A stretch of 64,000 bases of DNA from Entomortierella parvispora (GCA_963573315.1 OY752141.1:2418001-2482000); one strand, 5' to 3'; counted from the first letter of the stretch, positions 39,464 to 52,487 are shown. Numbers and translations: made by a program. The notes: generated by a model from the sequence alone, not told the origin.

Positions 39464-40416
39464 TGTCGACTTGCTCAGTTCCGGTGTGGTAGCTGTTGAC
39501 CGGCTGCCAACCTTTGGGTGGTGCTGGACTGGGTGTTGGACTGTTGTAAGGAGCGGACTCGACTGGACTTGCGACCCCGCCAGGTGTGTGTTTCGCGTTT
39601 CGTGTAGGGGTGGAGTGGGCTTTGCTTGGGCCGGGAGACGGTCTTTTGAGACGAAGGAGGCGGGGTGGGGTGGTGGTGAGAAGGGAAGTAATGGGGAGTA
39701 AGAGAAGTAAGAGAAAGAAAAGAAGGGATCGATTCCGAATGGGGGGAGCTGTGGCCGCAGGGAGAGATTGCTGGGATCAATGAGGAAAAGGGAACAGAAA
39801 AAAAAGAGAGAAAGAAAGAGAGCCCTGGGCCGATGTTGTCCCTTTGGCTGCGTGGTGTGCAGCAGGCAAGCAAGCAAGCAACGCACTCTGTCTTTCTGTC
39901 TGTGTTGCTTGCTTGCTTTGCTTTACTCCACTTTGCTTTGCCTGCCGTGCATGGACGCCTGCCTCTTCTCTTTCTGTCCTGCCCTGCCCTGCCAGCCAGG
40001 TCCCCCTCTCATTTCTGCGATGGCCCTCGCTCTCTGAGTTTTTTTTTTACTTTGCAACTTTGGAGGATAAAAATACCAGTCTAATTTATAATATTTAACA
40101 TTTTTTTATAGACTAATATTTTTTATTTTATGATTTTTAATTTTATCCCCCTTTTTTACCATGGATCCACTCTTCCTCTTGTCGATCGTCGTCGTCGATA
40201 CCGCCAACAGTCCTTTCCCAAGGGGTGTGGGATCGGAAGGAAAGAACATTATAACAGGGCTCCGGTGCGATCGCGATCCTGCCAGTAGAGCATCAGGTGG
40301 AGTGGAGCAGAGTGGAATGGGCGCAATGGTAGTGTTTTTCTTCCCACGACGCTCCACATGTTCCACTTTTCTTTTCTCTTTCATCCATTCCCACCATCCT
40401 GCATTTCATCCCCATC
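39464..40416. other. Divergent promoter region, membrane protein / deaminase
   Basis: No gene is supported. The frame of the membrane-protein gene stays open upstream to 39886, but that part is Ser/Pro/Phe-rich leader-like sequence. An A/T-rich block lies at 40040-40145, about 270 bp before the deaminase ATG. Confidence 0.5.
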
Positions 40417-41175
40417 ATGACATCAACGCAGCCAATCTCCTCATCTTCTTCTCAGGGCATGAAAGTCCTCTGTAAGGACGACAAAGGTAGACTATTGACC
40501 TTCTCGGTTCACTCTCCCGCAATCCTACGCGTGTTTTTGGCGCACAGGGCTCAATCCTTGTTGGCGTTTGCTCACTCTTCCGTTGTTGGATACCATCGTT
40601 CGCGATCTGAAATAGATGCTCCAATGCACACGCACTTCATGCACCTCGCCATCGAGCAAGCTCAACTCTCGGTTCCTATCCCCTCTGGGTATTGCGTGGG
40701 AGCCGTTCTAGTACAAGAAACCCATCAGGACCTAACTTCCACCGAGGTCCCTGTTGCAGATCGCTTCAAAGTAATTGCTACTGGATACTCGCGCGAATTA
40801 CCTGGAAACACTCACGCGGAAGAGTGCTGTCTTTTGAAACTAGCAGAGGCTGAAGGCAAGGAATCGGATCTCCTCCTGAATGATCCTCTCCTAGCAGATC
40901 TCGAAAAGAAGACCAGGAACACACGACCCAAAACAGAACTGATCATATACAGCACCATGGAACCATGCAGCACTCGGCTCTCTGGGAACCGATCCTGCTC
41001 TGAGCGATTGATCGAATCTGGCGTCCGTCGAGTGTATGTCGGCGTAAGAGAGCCAGATCATTTTGTACAGACGGTGGTCGGCGTGGAGAACATGGTTCAA
41101 AAAGGGATCCAAGTCGTTCACATCCCAGGATTGGAGGAACAATGCCTCGCTCCCAACCGCCATATCCTCCATTGA
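40417..41175 (+). CDS. Rib2/RibD-like pyrimidine deaminase
   Basis: This is an intronless 252-residue protein of the cytidine-deaminase superfamily. The zinc site is complete: His133 and the proton-shuttling Glu135 in Asn-Thr-His-Ala-Glu-Glu-Cys, then Cys184 and Cys194 in Met-Glu-Pro-Cys-Ser-Thr-Arg-Leu-Ser-Gly-Asn-Arg-Ser-Cys. The Gly-Tyr-Ser-Arg-Glu-Leu-x-Gly-Asn-Thr-His-Ala-Glu and Arg-Leu-Ser-Gly-Asn stretches are what I recall from the C-terminal deaminase half of yeast Rib2, which deaminates the reduced ribosylaminopyrimidine phosphate in riboflavin synthesis. Residues 1-70 are a short N-terminal extension of unknown role. The pseudouridine-synthase half of yeast Rib2 is missing, so this is a stand-alone deaminase. 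A tRNA- or nucleotide-editing deaminase is a less likely alternative. It converges with the small membrane protein to its right. Confidence 0.82.
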   Translation: MTSTQPISSSSSQGMKVLCKDDKGRLLTFSVHSPAILRVFLAHRAQSLLAFAHSSVVGYHRSRSEIDAPMHTHFMHLAIEQAQLSVPIPSGYCVGAVLVQETHQDLTSTEVPVADRFKVIATGYSRELPGNTHAEECCLLKLAEAEGKESDLLLNDPLLADLEKKTRNTRPKTELIIYSTMEPCSTRLSGNRSCSERLIESGVRRVYVGVREPDHFVQTVVGVENMVQKGIQVVHIPGLEEQCLAPNRHILH

Positions 41176-41591
41176 AAGACTGTGGCCATTAAAGTTTTTT
41201 TTCTCTTCCTTCTTTACCGTTTGCACGCCCCTACTCGGCGCGATCTGCCAATCTTGTGTGTCCTGGGCTTTTTTTTGCCTTGGGCAAGTTGTACTGGGAG
41301 GGATGATTGTCTGTGTCCAGTCTTGTGCAACCGTACAGCCTTCGATTTCTTTTTTGACACTTGATGCACGGTTTGGGCAACCTTCCCGACAACGAGCGTC
41401 AGTTTCCGTAAACGGAGTGGATGATGTTTTTAAAGATCTTTGAGTCCATTTTATTATTTCAGCGGCAACGTGGACTTTTCGGCTGTCAATTTGGTCCGCA
41501 CCAACCAAGTGGTATCAAAAGATTGCGCCCACAACATGAAGTGGCGCATTCTCTTTGTGTCTGTTTTTTTTTCTTTTCTTTGAAGTCGCCT

Positions 41592-42125
41592 TCATGGTGG
41601 ACGTATCCTCTTTTCGTAGGGTGGTGGAGAGATTTCAGGTGGAGAGCCTGGATACCGGACCTGGTCCACCAGGTAATGAGTCGAAAGCTCCATTGTACTT
41701 CCCATATCCCGGGAGTAACTCTGCATTGACTCCAAGGAAGTGGATGTACAGGGAAGCGGATCAAGCCCCGATCTTGTGGTTATTACATCAGGAGCAAAGT
41801 CCGAAGTATTGTCGATGTCGAGGTTTTGCATGGAAGCTCGCTTTGACCTGTTCATCTGCCGTAACCGAAAACATCCAATGCCAAGAACGAGGATACCGAT
41901 GCAAGATATACTGGCTGCCACGGCCACTGTGGAGTCTGGCCGATCTGGTTGGGGTCCATCGAGGTATGTCTCTGTAACGGTGGGCGAATAGGTGAATTCT
42001 AAGGTATGTGTACCTTTCGAAGATGTTTGGGTAGGGACTTTGGTAGAGTGTACATGTAGCGTGCTGTTCGAGACGAGAGAGGAGAGAGTCGTGGCCATGA
42101 CCGTCCCTACGCTCAGGGAAGTCAT
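41592..42125 (-). CDS. Small single-pass membrane protein with mucin-like N terminus
   Basis: This frame gives 177 residues from the ATG at 42125. The open frame upstream to 42311 begins at a non-ATG codon. Residues 1-65 are Ser/Thr-rich (about one third), as in O-glycosylated extracellular stubs. One membrane helix follows at about 68-90 (Val-Ala-Val-Ala-Ala-Ser-Ile-Ser then Ile-Leu-Val-Leu), closed on the inside by Arg-Leu-Arg-Gln-Met-Asn-Arg-Ser-Lys-Arg. The ~85-residue cytosolic tail ends in a Pro-Pro-Pro-Tyr motif that could bind WW domains of Rsp5-type ubiquitin ligases. The layout resembles small fungal surface sensors, but there is no cysteine-rich WSC domain and no clear signal peptide. 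I do not recognise the family. Confidence 0.55.
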   Translation of the reverse strand: MTSLSVGTVMATTLSSLVSNSTLHVHSTKVPTQTSSKGTHTLEFTYSPTVTETYLDGPQPDRPDSTVAVAASISCIGILVLGIGCFRLRQMNRSKRASMQNLDIDNTSDFAPDVITTRSGLDPLPCTSTSLESMQSYSRDMGSTMELSTHYLVDQVRYPGSPPEISPPPYEKRIRPP

Positions 42126-42516
42126 CGTAAGTGGTGGTGCAGGGGAGAAGGACAAGAGGAGCGAAACAAGAGAATTGGGAGCAAGAGCGAGACAAATAAG
42201 AACAGGTTCGTCCAGCAGGAATTTTGCCCAATGGTCCCGCGCACCAGCACCATACACACGCACACTCCGCTGAGAGCAGCATGGCGGTACATGTTTATGT
42301 GGGTGGGTCAACAGCCCAACGGGGAGAGGGCGCGGAGGCGACGCGACCAGCCTTCACAGCCCAAGAAAAAATGGGTGAGTTTAACGTAACCGTACAGATG
42401 TAGTCGCAAATGCTGCAAACATGAGAGCAGCAGGCACACACCACACACAAAACGTGGATTGAGTGCGCATCATTTGTTCTTCTTTGTTCACCCTTACATC
42501 TCTACTACTTACCACC
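42126..42516. other. Divergent promoter region, membrane protein / RanBP1
   Basis: About 390 bp lie between the two divergent starts. The open frame of the membrane-protein gene runs into it without an ATG. No other gene is seen. Confidence 0.5.
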
Positions 42517-43861
42517 ATGTCCGATAACCACGAAACCGATAACGTCACTCCCGTGAGTAATCTTGCCCCATGCCGGATGCCTCCTCACTGATGTGTTGGA
42601 GGAAATGCTTCATGGACCCTTTTTTTTTTTTTTTTTTTTTTTTTCTTTTTTTTCTTTTTCTTTTTCTTTTCAGTTTTGGTCCTTGACATTCAAAGCCGCC
42701 AATCAAGAGTTACAATGCCGCAAAAGTCAGGACCCTCAGGACCAGGCAAATCTCAGAGGTTGAAGTAGATGGGTCTACATCCCTTTTCCTCTTTGAAAAA
42801 CTCGTGGAAACTGGATTGGATGAACTTCCAGGGCAACCTTTGGCAATAACGAGAACAATGACTTCGCCACCCACAGAGGCCCGAGCTATAGAGCATACAG
42901 ACATCTCAGCAAGCCTGATGTCGAACTTGCGCCATTTCTCTGCTAGTTGCAGAACGAAACAGCATTCAGCAATAGAGAATGTCTCTGCGCCCTGACGATC
43001 GCGCTTTGTTTTTCTCTTTTCCCCTTGTTATTTGCTGTGGACACGCTCACTGACAAAATTTCTTGCTTTTTCGTAACCCTGGATTCTAATAGGAGGAGGA
43101 GGCTCAGGTCCACTTTGAGCCCATTGTCAAGCTCGAGGCTGTCGAGGTCAAGACCCACGAGGAGGATGAGGTTGCCCTCTTCAAGATGTAAGTGTAGCCG
43201 TTTCGTGCTTTTTTGCCTTTTGCTTTCCTAACCTGACAAAGAATGCACGTCTGACAATATTCAATTGAATTGCCCAACTGATCGACAGGCGCGCCAAGCT
43301 TTTCCGTTTCGTCAAGGAGACCAACGAGTGGAAGGAGCGTGGTACCGGTGATGTCCGCTTCATGCAGCACAAGGAGTCCAAGAAGATCCGCTTGTTGATG
43401 CGTCGCGACCAGACCTTGAAGATCTGCGCCAACCACTATGGTAACGATACCATATCTATGAATAGGCACAAATGAATCAATTTATTACTGTTTTGATTGT
43501 CTGAAATCTGAAAGCTAACTGCCGGGAACCATGAACTTTTACAATTTTAGTCACCTCCGAGATGGCTTTGACCCCCAACGTCGGATCTGACCGCTCCTGG
43601 GTCTGGAACGTCACTGCTGACAGCTCTGACGAGTTCCAGGGTGCCCAGACCTTGGCTATCCGTCTTGCCAACTCTGATAACGCTGCTCTGTTCAAGGAGG
43701 AGTTCGAGAAGGCCCAGAAGAACAACGCCGACTTGAAGGCCAAGGTCACTGATGATGCTGCTGAGACCAAGGAGGACAAGGAGGAGGCCAAGGAGGAGGC
43801 CAAGGAGGAGGAAGAGGAGAAGAAGGAGGAGGCCGAGGAGAAGAAGGAGGAATCTGCATAA
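42517..43861 (+). CDS. Ran-binding protein 1 (Yrb1/RanBP1)
   Basis: Four exons, 42517-42552, 43093-43187, 43289-43440 and 43551-43861, give 197 residues, the usual RanBP1 length. The protein stimulates RanGAP-driven GTP hydrolysis and releases export complexes on the cytoplasmic side of the nuclear pore. The single Ran-binding domain (about residues 17-150) shows [10 protein letters not shown], then Arg-Ala-Lys-Leu-Phe-Arg-Phe, [10 protein letters not shown], [16 protein letters not shown], and Trp-Val-Trp near its end. A Lys/Glu-rich tail of ~45 residues follows. The first coding exon is 36 nt, and intron 1 (540 nt) carries a 25-base T run at 42620-42644. Phases fit throughout. Confidence 0.92.
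42620..42644 (+). repeat. 25-base poly-T run inside RanBP1 intron 1
   Basis: This is an uninterrupted run of T followed by TTTTC-type repeats up to about 42672. It lies in the middle of an intron that is otherwise ordinary. Similar runs of 18-22 T occur in introns at 17491-17511 and 35101-35118. Confidence 0.8.
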
Positions 43862-46230
<2,369 letters not shown>

Positions 46231-48174
46231 CACGTTTGTTGTTGTGAGTTGACGCGTTATGTCAGAAGAAGCTACGACGTCCAGATGAAACAAACGCTTC
46301 AATCCTCAACAACAAAAAGATTTGGGACGACGACTGAAGGCTACATTCCTTATAGCGCATGCTCCCATTTCGAAGGTTCTCGTCCTAGTTTGACAAGGAG
46401 GCCAGACAGGACACCAACCAAAAACCAATGTATGGCTTCCTTTTCATTGACAAAGCGGCACCCGCGCCCTCCTCCCGCCCCCCCTCTCCCTCTCTCTCTT
46501 ACTGAAGAAGCAGAAGGGCATGGAGGCGGCTCCCTTGTTTGAGAGAAAAGAGAGCGGAGGGTGCTCTGGCCGTGCGCCAAAGTAATTTTCCTTTAATAAA
46601 AGCGAAGTGCCAGAAAAAAAACACTTGTTTGAATTGAACTGAACAGAATTGATTAAGGAACGAAGACGCAGTTCTCCTTTCTCTTCTTCTAGTTGTTGAT
46701 GATTGCACTGAGGGACTCAAGTGCAGCCCCATCATACAGATATTGTCGTTGATAAGGCAGGCATGGTCAAACTGGAGGTTTTGCGGCTGCTCATTGCACA
46801 GGTCTAGTGGCCTCGCCCCATAGTGTAGACAAGGATAGAGTCTAGGTTGTCGCCGATCTGTCCTCTCGAAACGGAACATGGACTGGGGTCATTATCGTCG
46901 ACACTCTCCTTCGTATTAGAACTGGACTGTCCTTAGCCAGATCGATACGTAGAGTCACTGTCACCAGTCTGTTGACACCGGGCCACAACAAAAAAACATA
47001 GGATCCCGGATTGGCCCTGTCATGTCGGGAGCACGGTCCAAGCGTCCACTTCCGTACGCCTCATCGATACTCCCTGTTGTTTTCACATGAACCAGCCTTT
47101 GCTTCTTTGCATCTTTTTTTTCTTATTTAATTTTTTTTTTCTATTTTATTCTCTCCAACATTTGGATCAGCAATATAAAGAAAGTGCCCTCGTTCTCTGC
47201 TTTTGATCCTCGTTCTCTCTTCACTTTGCTTTTCTCAGTCGCTCTTCTGACTAAAGAATATAGCTCCCATCCTCTTCATCAGTGAACTCTACAACACCAC
47301 CTCCACTCTTTACGCCACAGAACGCCGCTTTCATTCTTAAGCAAAGATCATTACCTCTATCTTGTTCAGAGGACATCTTCTCCCACCAACGATACGACAA
47401 AACACCTCCTTTGACCTTAGGTATTCTGCTTGTCCTTTCTTTTCACGCTATCGATCAGAACTTCTATCCCTGCAGACGATCTGAGTCCTCAAAACGCTTC
47501 CTCCTCTTTCTCCTCTTCGTCCCCTGCGTCATTTTCTTCCTCGCCACTAGCCTGTCGCCCACCTGTCCCGCTTTTGCTGTCAACAAGCCGCCGCTGCCGT
47601 TTTCGAATACTTTGCTTCTATTTAGCGCGTTTGCTATCAACCTCAGGTAAGCTATCAACCTCAGGTAATTTCATATCCAATTTCCATAAATTCACCTTCT
47701 TTTAGTGCAAAAGCACTTTGGTACTGACCTAACTCTTTCTATCTCTTGTCCCCTTTCCCTCGCCTCTTTCCTCTTTTCGTTTTCTCGCTCTCTTCTCTCT
47801 TTTGCTAGTTGTCTTCTCTCAGTCTTTGTCGTACGCAGACTTCTCATTACCGTTGCACCTTCCACTTTGCCAGTTTCACGTATGATGAGCTCCAACATTT
47901 CATTTCATCTTGATTTGCACCCTACCATATTTGCTTGAACACTCACCCAAGAAACCATCTCCCTTCACTAACAGCAACAATTCCCGTGTCGACGCGCATA
48001 GTCTAGAAACTCCTCCGTCCATCTACAGGTAGATTACTCTTTGCGTTTTGGTACTCCGTGCTTTCTCTATTGCTGCTGTCTTAATAATATTTTCTTTTTC
48101 ATTTCATTTCATTTCATTTCCTTTTTTTTTGTCGTCGCGCCTCGATATTCCCTTTAGCCCATAGATCCTATGCA
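46231..48174. other. Gene-free region and leader of the F-box/LRR gene
   Basis: No coding gene is supported. From about 47100 the plus strand becomes T/C-rich and looks like a long transcribed leader. At 47633-47668 an 18-base unit ending in a GTAA 5' splice-site sequence occurs twice in tandem, and a TTCTTTTAG acceptor-like site follows at about 47705, so a leader intron is possible. Confidence 0.5.
47633..47668 (+). repeat. Tandem duplication of a 5' splice-site-like unit
   Basis: The unit GCTATCAACCTCAGGTAA occupies 47633-47650 and is repeated exactly at 47651-47668. Each copy ends in CTCAG/GTAA. With the pyrimidine-rich TTCTTTTAG near 47705, either copy could serve as donor, but the resulting intron would be only about 40-60 nt. 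Confidence 0.75.
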
Positions 48175-49755
48175 ATGTCTTTCTTTCTTTCTTCTTTCTC
48201 GGTCTTGCCTCAGGAGGTTATTGGTCTCATCGCAGATCATCTATCCACAGCAGACCTGTCCAGATGTGTAAGAGTGTGTAAAGGATTCTACAGCGTATGG
48301 ATAGACTACCTGTTCCGCGACATGGCCCTGACCGACCCAAGCCAATTTGAGTCATTCGAAATGGAAGCTGCACAAAAGCAGTTCAGTAAACACTGCCGGC
48401 TCACACGATCCTTCGTGAGCTCTAGCGCTTTGGAGCATGGGAGGATGCTGAGGGACTCGCGCTGTTGGAGTTTGCGTCACCTGGACCTTCAGTTCTCGCC
48501 CTGGAGCACAGATTCTTTCCTAACTGTTCCTGACCTTCTTCAAGCGCTGATCGAATCGAACTCCTGTCTTCAGCGAGTCGCGCTGACTGGACGCTTTAAC
48601 TGGACCATGGCCTTGGATCAGCTGTCAGTTTCTGCCTGCCTTTCTGACCTGGTGCTCAACTTCCTGGAAGTCGAGCTTCTCGAGGAAGCAACTACGTCTG
48701 ACGGAAAGTCTCAGGAAAAGCCTCGAAGTCTGTCGGGTCTAAAGAAGCTGTCCGTTGTTGACCTCCGTGGATCTTATAACAGTATCCTGGTCTTGCTGCG
48801 GGGCAGCCCGAACCTCGAGTTCCTCCGGCTCAAGTTGGTGGACGCTTGGGCGCCACCCGAGGATGCGAAAGGGGAGCTGATGGCACTCCTGAGCAACATC
48901 GAGTGTATGGCCTGGGAGTCTAGAGAGATTGACGAGGATGAGCTGGTGGAGATGTTAGCTCTGGGGGCTGAGACCAAGCGGGTGTCATTCTCAGTCCCAG
49001 TTGTCAGATCTTTCGCTCCCTTGGTCGACAGAGCGGCGGCTTTTAAGTCGCTCACTCTGGACGGCGTTCTCGGTTCCTTTAGCTCCGAGCTTCAAGACTT
49101 CCTCGAGAGGGCGACCGCGTTGGAGAGCCTGTGTGCTTTGCCTGCCGCCCAGTTCGAAAACCAGCATGTGCGACTTCTGGCCCGGAATTTCCACGACCGG
49201 ACAGGTGAGATGCAGATGCTGGATGACCTCGCTGGTCCAACCAGGGTTTGGGGCTGCGCCCTGACCCTCACGCGTTTGGAAATCGTCATCGAACGACTGC
49301 ATCCAACCTACGTGGATGGGACGTCTTCAGCTGTGGACGGACAGACCTTGCCGATGTCAGTCGAATGCTGTTTGGAGCACACCGTTGCATACAGACAACT
49401 TGGTCTGTTGATCAATCTTCAGCATTTACGGCTGGGTCAGGAGATGGCACCGAGGATGGTTGGCGGAAGTGATGAGCGGGGAGGATATCAAACAAATTGT
49501 TTGCTATTCTCTGTTGAGTCTGGTATTGACCTTCTTAGTGGCATGACTTCGATACAGACTCTGGACGTGCGATGGACTGCACACGAGATCGGTTGCCCGG
49601 AGCTGCAGTGGATGCACGACAATTGGCCTCAACTTGACGGTGTCCTGGGACTCACAGATCTCCCTTCGCATGCTGGTCCGGAATGGTGCAAGCGTTCAGA
49701 GGGTGCCGCAGCGTGGATCAAGGCACGTCCTCGAGGAATTGGCCGAGACTTGTGA
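48175..49755 (+). CDS. F-box/LRR-type protein, intact copy
   Basis: This intronless frame encodes 526 residues. The F-box is clear at about residues 10-50: Leu-Pro-Gln-Glu-Val-Ile-Gly-Leu-Ile-Ala-Asp-His-Leu, then Asp-Leu-Ser-Arg-Cys-Val-Arg-Val-Cys-Lys-Gly-Phe and Trp. Such proteins bind Skp1 through the F-box and select targets for ubiquitination. The rest (about 60-500) has irregular Leu-rich repeats, with segments such as Leu-Arg-His-Leu-Asp-Leu, Leu-Lys-Lys-Leu-Ser-Val-Val-Asp-Leu and Leu-Glu-Phe-Leu-Arg-Leu. This style of F-box/LRR gene is often multi-copy in Mortierella-type fungi (recalled, not checked). A decayed relative follows at 50838-52191 on the same strand. The start ATG at 48175 puts the F-box close to the N terminus. 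Confidence 0.85.
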   Translation: MSFFLSSFSVLPQEVIGLIADHLSTADLSRCVRVCKGFYSVWIDYLFRDMALTDPSQFESFEMEAAQKQFSKHCRLTRSFVSSSALEHGRMLRDSRCWSLRHLDLQFSPWSTDSFLTVPDLLQALIESNSCLQRVALTGRFNWTMALDQLSVSACLSDLVLNFLEVELLEEATTSDGKSQEKPRSLSGLKKLSVVDLRGSYNSILVLLRGSPNLEFLRLKLVDAWAPPEDAKGELMALLSNIECMAWESREIDEDELVEMLALGAETKRVSFSVPVVRSFAPLVDRAAAFKSLTLDGVLGSFSSELQDFLERATALESLCALPAAQFENQHVRLLARNFHDRTGEMQMLDDLAGPTRVWGCALTLTRLEIVIERLHPTYVDGTSSAVDGQTLPMSVECCLEHTVAYRQLGLLINLQHLRLGQEMAPRMVGGSDERGGYQTNCLLFSVESGIDLLSGMTSIQTLDVRWTAHEIGCPELQWMHDNWPQLDGVLGLTDLPSHAGPEWCKRSEGAAAWIKARPRGIGRDL

Positions 49756-50837
49756 GGGCAATTATGGCACCCGCATCGCCGTTGTATATTACGTTCAATA
49801 GTTTGTATTTGTATCCGTATTGTATAGTATTTGTATTAGTTTGTCCTGAAATACATGTCAGTGGATCACTCGATATTACAAAATGAACACTCGGCAATTT
49901 TAATGAAAAAAGACGAGTTTGTGCCATTGGGGGACGACCACAACAACACACTATTATAAAAATGAAGACATTTGGCGAAGCGATTAGCAAAACCCCTTCG
50001 AGGAGCACTGAAGTCCCGCGAAATCCAAGAGAGGAGGGCAGCTCTTCCATTCCCGTCAATTGCCACCATTCCATCTTATATCAGGAGAAACCCTTGCTTC
50101 GTGAGCTGCGCTCTTGCCTCCAACACCATACACTCCTCCAAGACGAGCTTTCCTTTGGGCCCTCGATCCAAGTACCAACACTCTAGTGGCTTGTGACTGA
50201 TGAGAACGAGAGCTCTTGGGACTTTTGATTGTTTCTGGACTTTGGTCACTTGATCGCATTCGTCATGGTTTTGTGTGATGTAATGAAAGAGGCTCACCGT
50301 CCCTCTTTTTGTCCTCTTTGTATTCCACAGAAACCCTCACGATCGTTTCCTTGGTCTTCCTTCCCTTTCTTATATGTCACTTCATCGCCTGTTGTCCAAT
50401 CTCTTCATGAAAGAAATATCCTCAACAATCAAGCTTGTTCAAAGTCAATTGTTCGGAGTGATGACCACTTGACTTCCATGGCAGGCTATCAAGGCTCTAC
50501 AAGCAGGCCCATGGTCCTAATGCAAAGCTACCAAACTTGGATCGAAGTTCAAGATGGAAACCATCTCGGCGCCAAATGTCTACTCTAATCGTCAATGGTC
50601 ACCACGCCGGCGATTTTCAAGGCCGTTTCAAGAAACAATTTTTTATACTTCACAGAACCGGGGATTCATCGCACGGTCATGCTGTGGTAAACGCGTTGCC
50701 CTCCTAGAACACTTTCATATTGGACTGGTAGGACTGATAATGTGTTTCCTTCCTAACACGCTCTCATCTACCAGTTTTATTAACATATCTGCTGTTATCC
50801 ATCTGTCTTTCTTTAGTATATCATAATCGAGAATGTC
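49756..50837. other. Spacer between F-box gene and its pseudogene
   Basis: No gene is supported. Several short frames overlap on both strands without recognisable content. I looked for a copy of the F-box gene leader before the pseudogene and did not find an obvious one by eye. Confidence 0.45.
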
Positions 50838-52191
50838 GTGTACTTTCACGTCTTACCCGAGCTGCACCGTTCATTCCAGAGTTTATCCGACCGTTCATAT
50901 TGTTTGTTGCCTTTGGAGGTGATTGGCCTCATCGGCAGTTGTCTTTTGGCAGTGGATCTTGCCAGATGGGTAGACCACCTGTTTCGCAAGCTAGTGTTGA
51001 CTGGTGAGATCCAGTTCGCGTCGTTTGAGATGCAATCGGTGCAGGAGCTTCTTCAAAAATCACTGTAGATTGACTCGCTCGTTCATGAGCAACTGCGGTT
51101 ACAAGGATGGACAAACCTTGACGAATTCAAGACGTTCCAGTCTTCGAAGACTCGTACTTCTTTGGCTGCAACACAACCCTAGCAACCACTTAAGACAACC
51201 CTGGAGCTCGTTACAGAATTGGCTCGTTCAATCGCTCGTCTCAGTCATGTTATTCTCGATGGCCAATATACCTGGGCCTCGATCTCGGTCCTTTCCGCCA
51301 GCTGCCGCTTTCATTACTATCCGGCGCTTGATTGAAGCACCAAGGTGAAATTCTCTCTGACACTTCCTCAAGTCAGTCTGAAGGCAATTCATCTCCAAAA
51401 GCTGGAAAGCTACAGGCCTTAAAGCAACTGTGCCTCGATGGTTTCCGTGGATCGCATGGTGATCTCCTGGTCCTCCTGCAGGAGTTTGTAAGCCCCGAGT
51501 TTCTCCGATTCAAGTTGTTAGACGCTTGGACGCCATCCGAAGAATTCAAGGGGGAGCTGATGAGGCTCCTGAACAAGGTCGAGAGTCGGTGACTAAAGAG
51601 ACTGACGAGGAGGAGGTAGGGGAAATGTTAGCTCTGGGGGCAAACCTTTCGTTCCCTTGGTCAAGAGAGCGGCGGCCTTCAAGTCGCTCACTCTAGAGGG
51701 AGTCCTCGACTTTTTATTGGTTACGAAATGCAAGAATTCCTCGAGAAGGCGACTACATGGGTGGGCGAGCCTGTGTGCTTTACCTACCACTCAGTTTGAA
51801 AATCACCACATGCGACTTATGGCCCGGAATTTCCATGACTGAGCCGATAAGATGCAGAGGCCGGACGAGCTAGCTGGTCTATCTCTGGTCTGGGGCTACG
51901 CCCTGACTCACACACCTGGAAATCGTCTTCACACGAGTATATCCAACATATGTGGACGGGTCGTTTTCGGCTGTGGACGGACAGACCTCGCCGCTTTCTA
52001 TCGAGTGCTGCCTAGAGCATTCTACTGGCTACAGACAACTCGGCCTGCTGGTCAATCTTCAGCACTTGCGATCGGGCCAAGAAATGGCACCGAGAACAAT
52101 TGGTGGCAGAAAGGAGCCTGGGGGATATCAAACGAACTGTTTGCTATTCTCCAACGAGTCCTATAATCTGAGGGACTCGGGATGTCTCTAG
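50838..52191 (+). pseudogene. Decayed copy of the adjacent F-box/LRR gene
   Basis: The stretch follows the intact gene at 48175-49755 in order but in shifting frames. Recognisable pieces are: Pro-Leu-Glu-Val-Ile-Gly-Leu-Ile-Gly (F-box start); Phe-Arg-Lys-Leu-Val-Leu-Thr then Phe-Ala-Ser-Phe-Glu-Met-Gln; His-Cys-Arg-Leu-Thr-Arg-Ser-Phe in another frame; Phe-Lys-Leu-Leu-Asp-Ala-Trp-Thr-Pro-Ser-Glu; Ala-Ala-Ala-Phe-Lys-Ser-Leu-Thr-Leu-Glu-Gly-Val-Leu; Ala-Arg-Asn-Phe-His-Asp; and Glu-Cys-Cys-Leu-Glu-His-Ser, ending Gly-Gly-Tyr-Gln-Thr-Asn-Cys-Leu-Leu-Phe-Ser. At least four frame changes are needed and several stops interrupt it. About a dozen residues of the F-box helix region are deleted, and the last ~80 residues of the parent are missing. 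It is almost certainly a dead tandem duplicate. Confidence 0.85.
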
Positions 52192-52487
52192 TCGTCGTGA
52201 ATCTCGTCCTAATGTTTAAGAGCAAACTCCTCCATAATCTGTCCTTGAATTCAGTAGGACGTTGGATCTTTTCAACGGTCATCTCCATCATGGGTGTTCT
52301 CCAAGGTCGATGGGTTGTTTCGTTTTTGATGAATATCAAATTTATTTTATCATACAGTTGTGGTGGTTTACAGAAATGGTTGCGGCAAAAGAAAGGGAAG
52401 ACGGAAGAAAGGGTGGGTCATTAGAGATGTCACAGTCTTTAAGGATGAAAAGCCCATGAACGCATGCAGTCCTTTTCTCTGCCGTTT
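52192..52487. other. Spacer between pseudogene and PARP 3' end
   Basis: This is just under 300 bp with no gene. It separates the plus-strand pseudogene from the stop codon of the minus-strand PARP gene. Confidence 0.5.
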
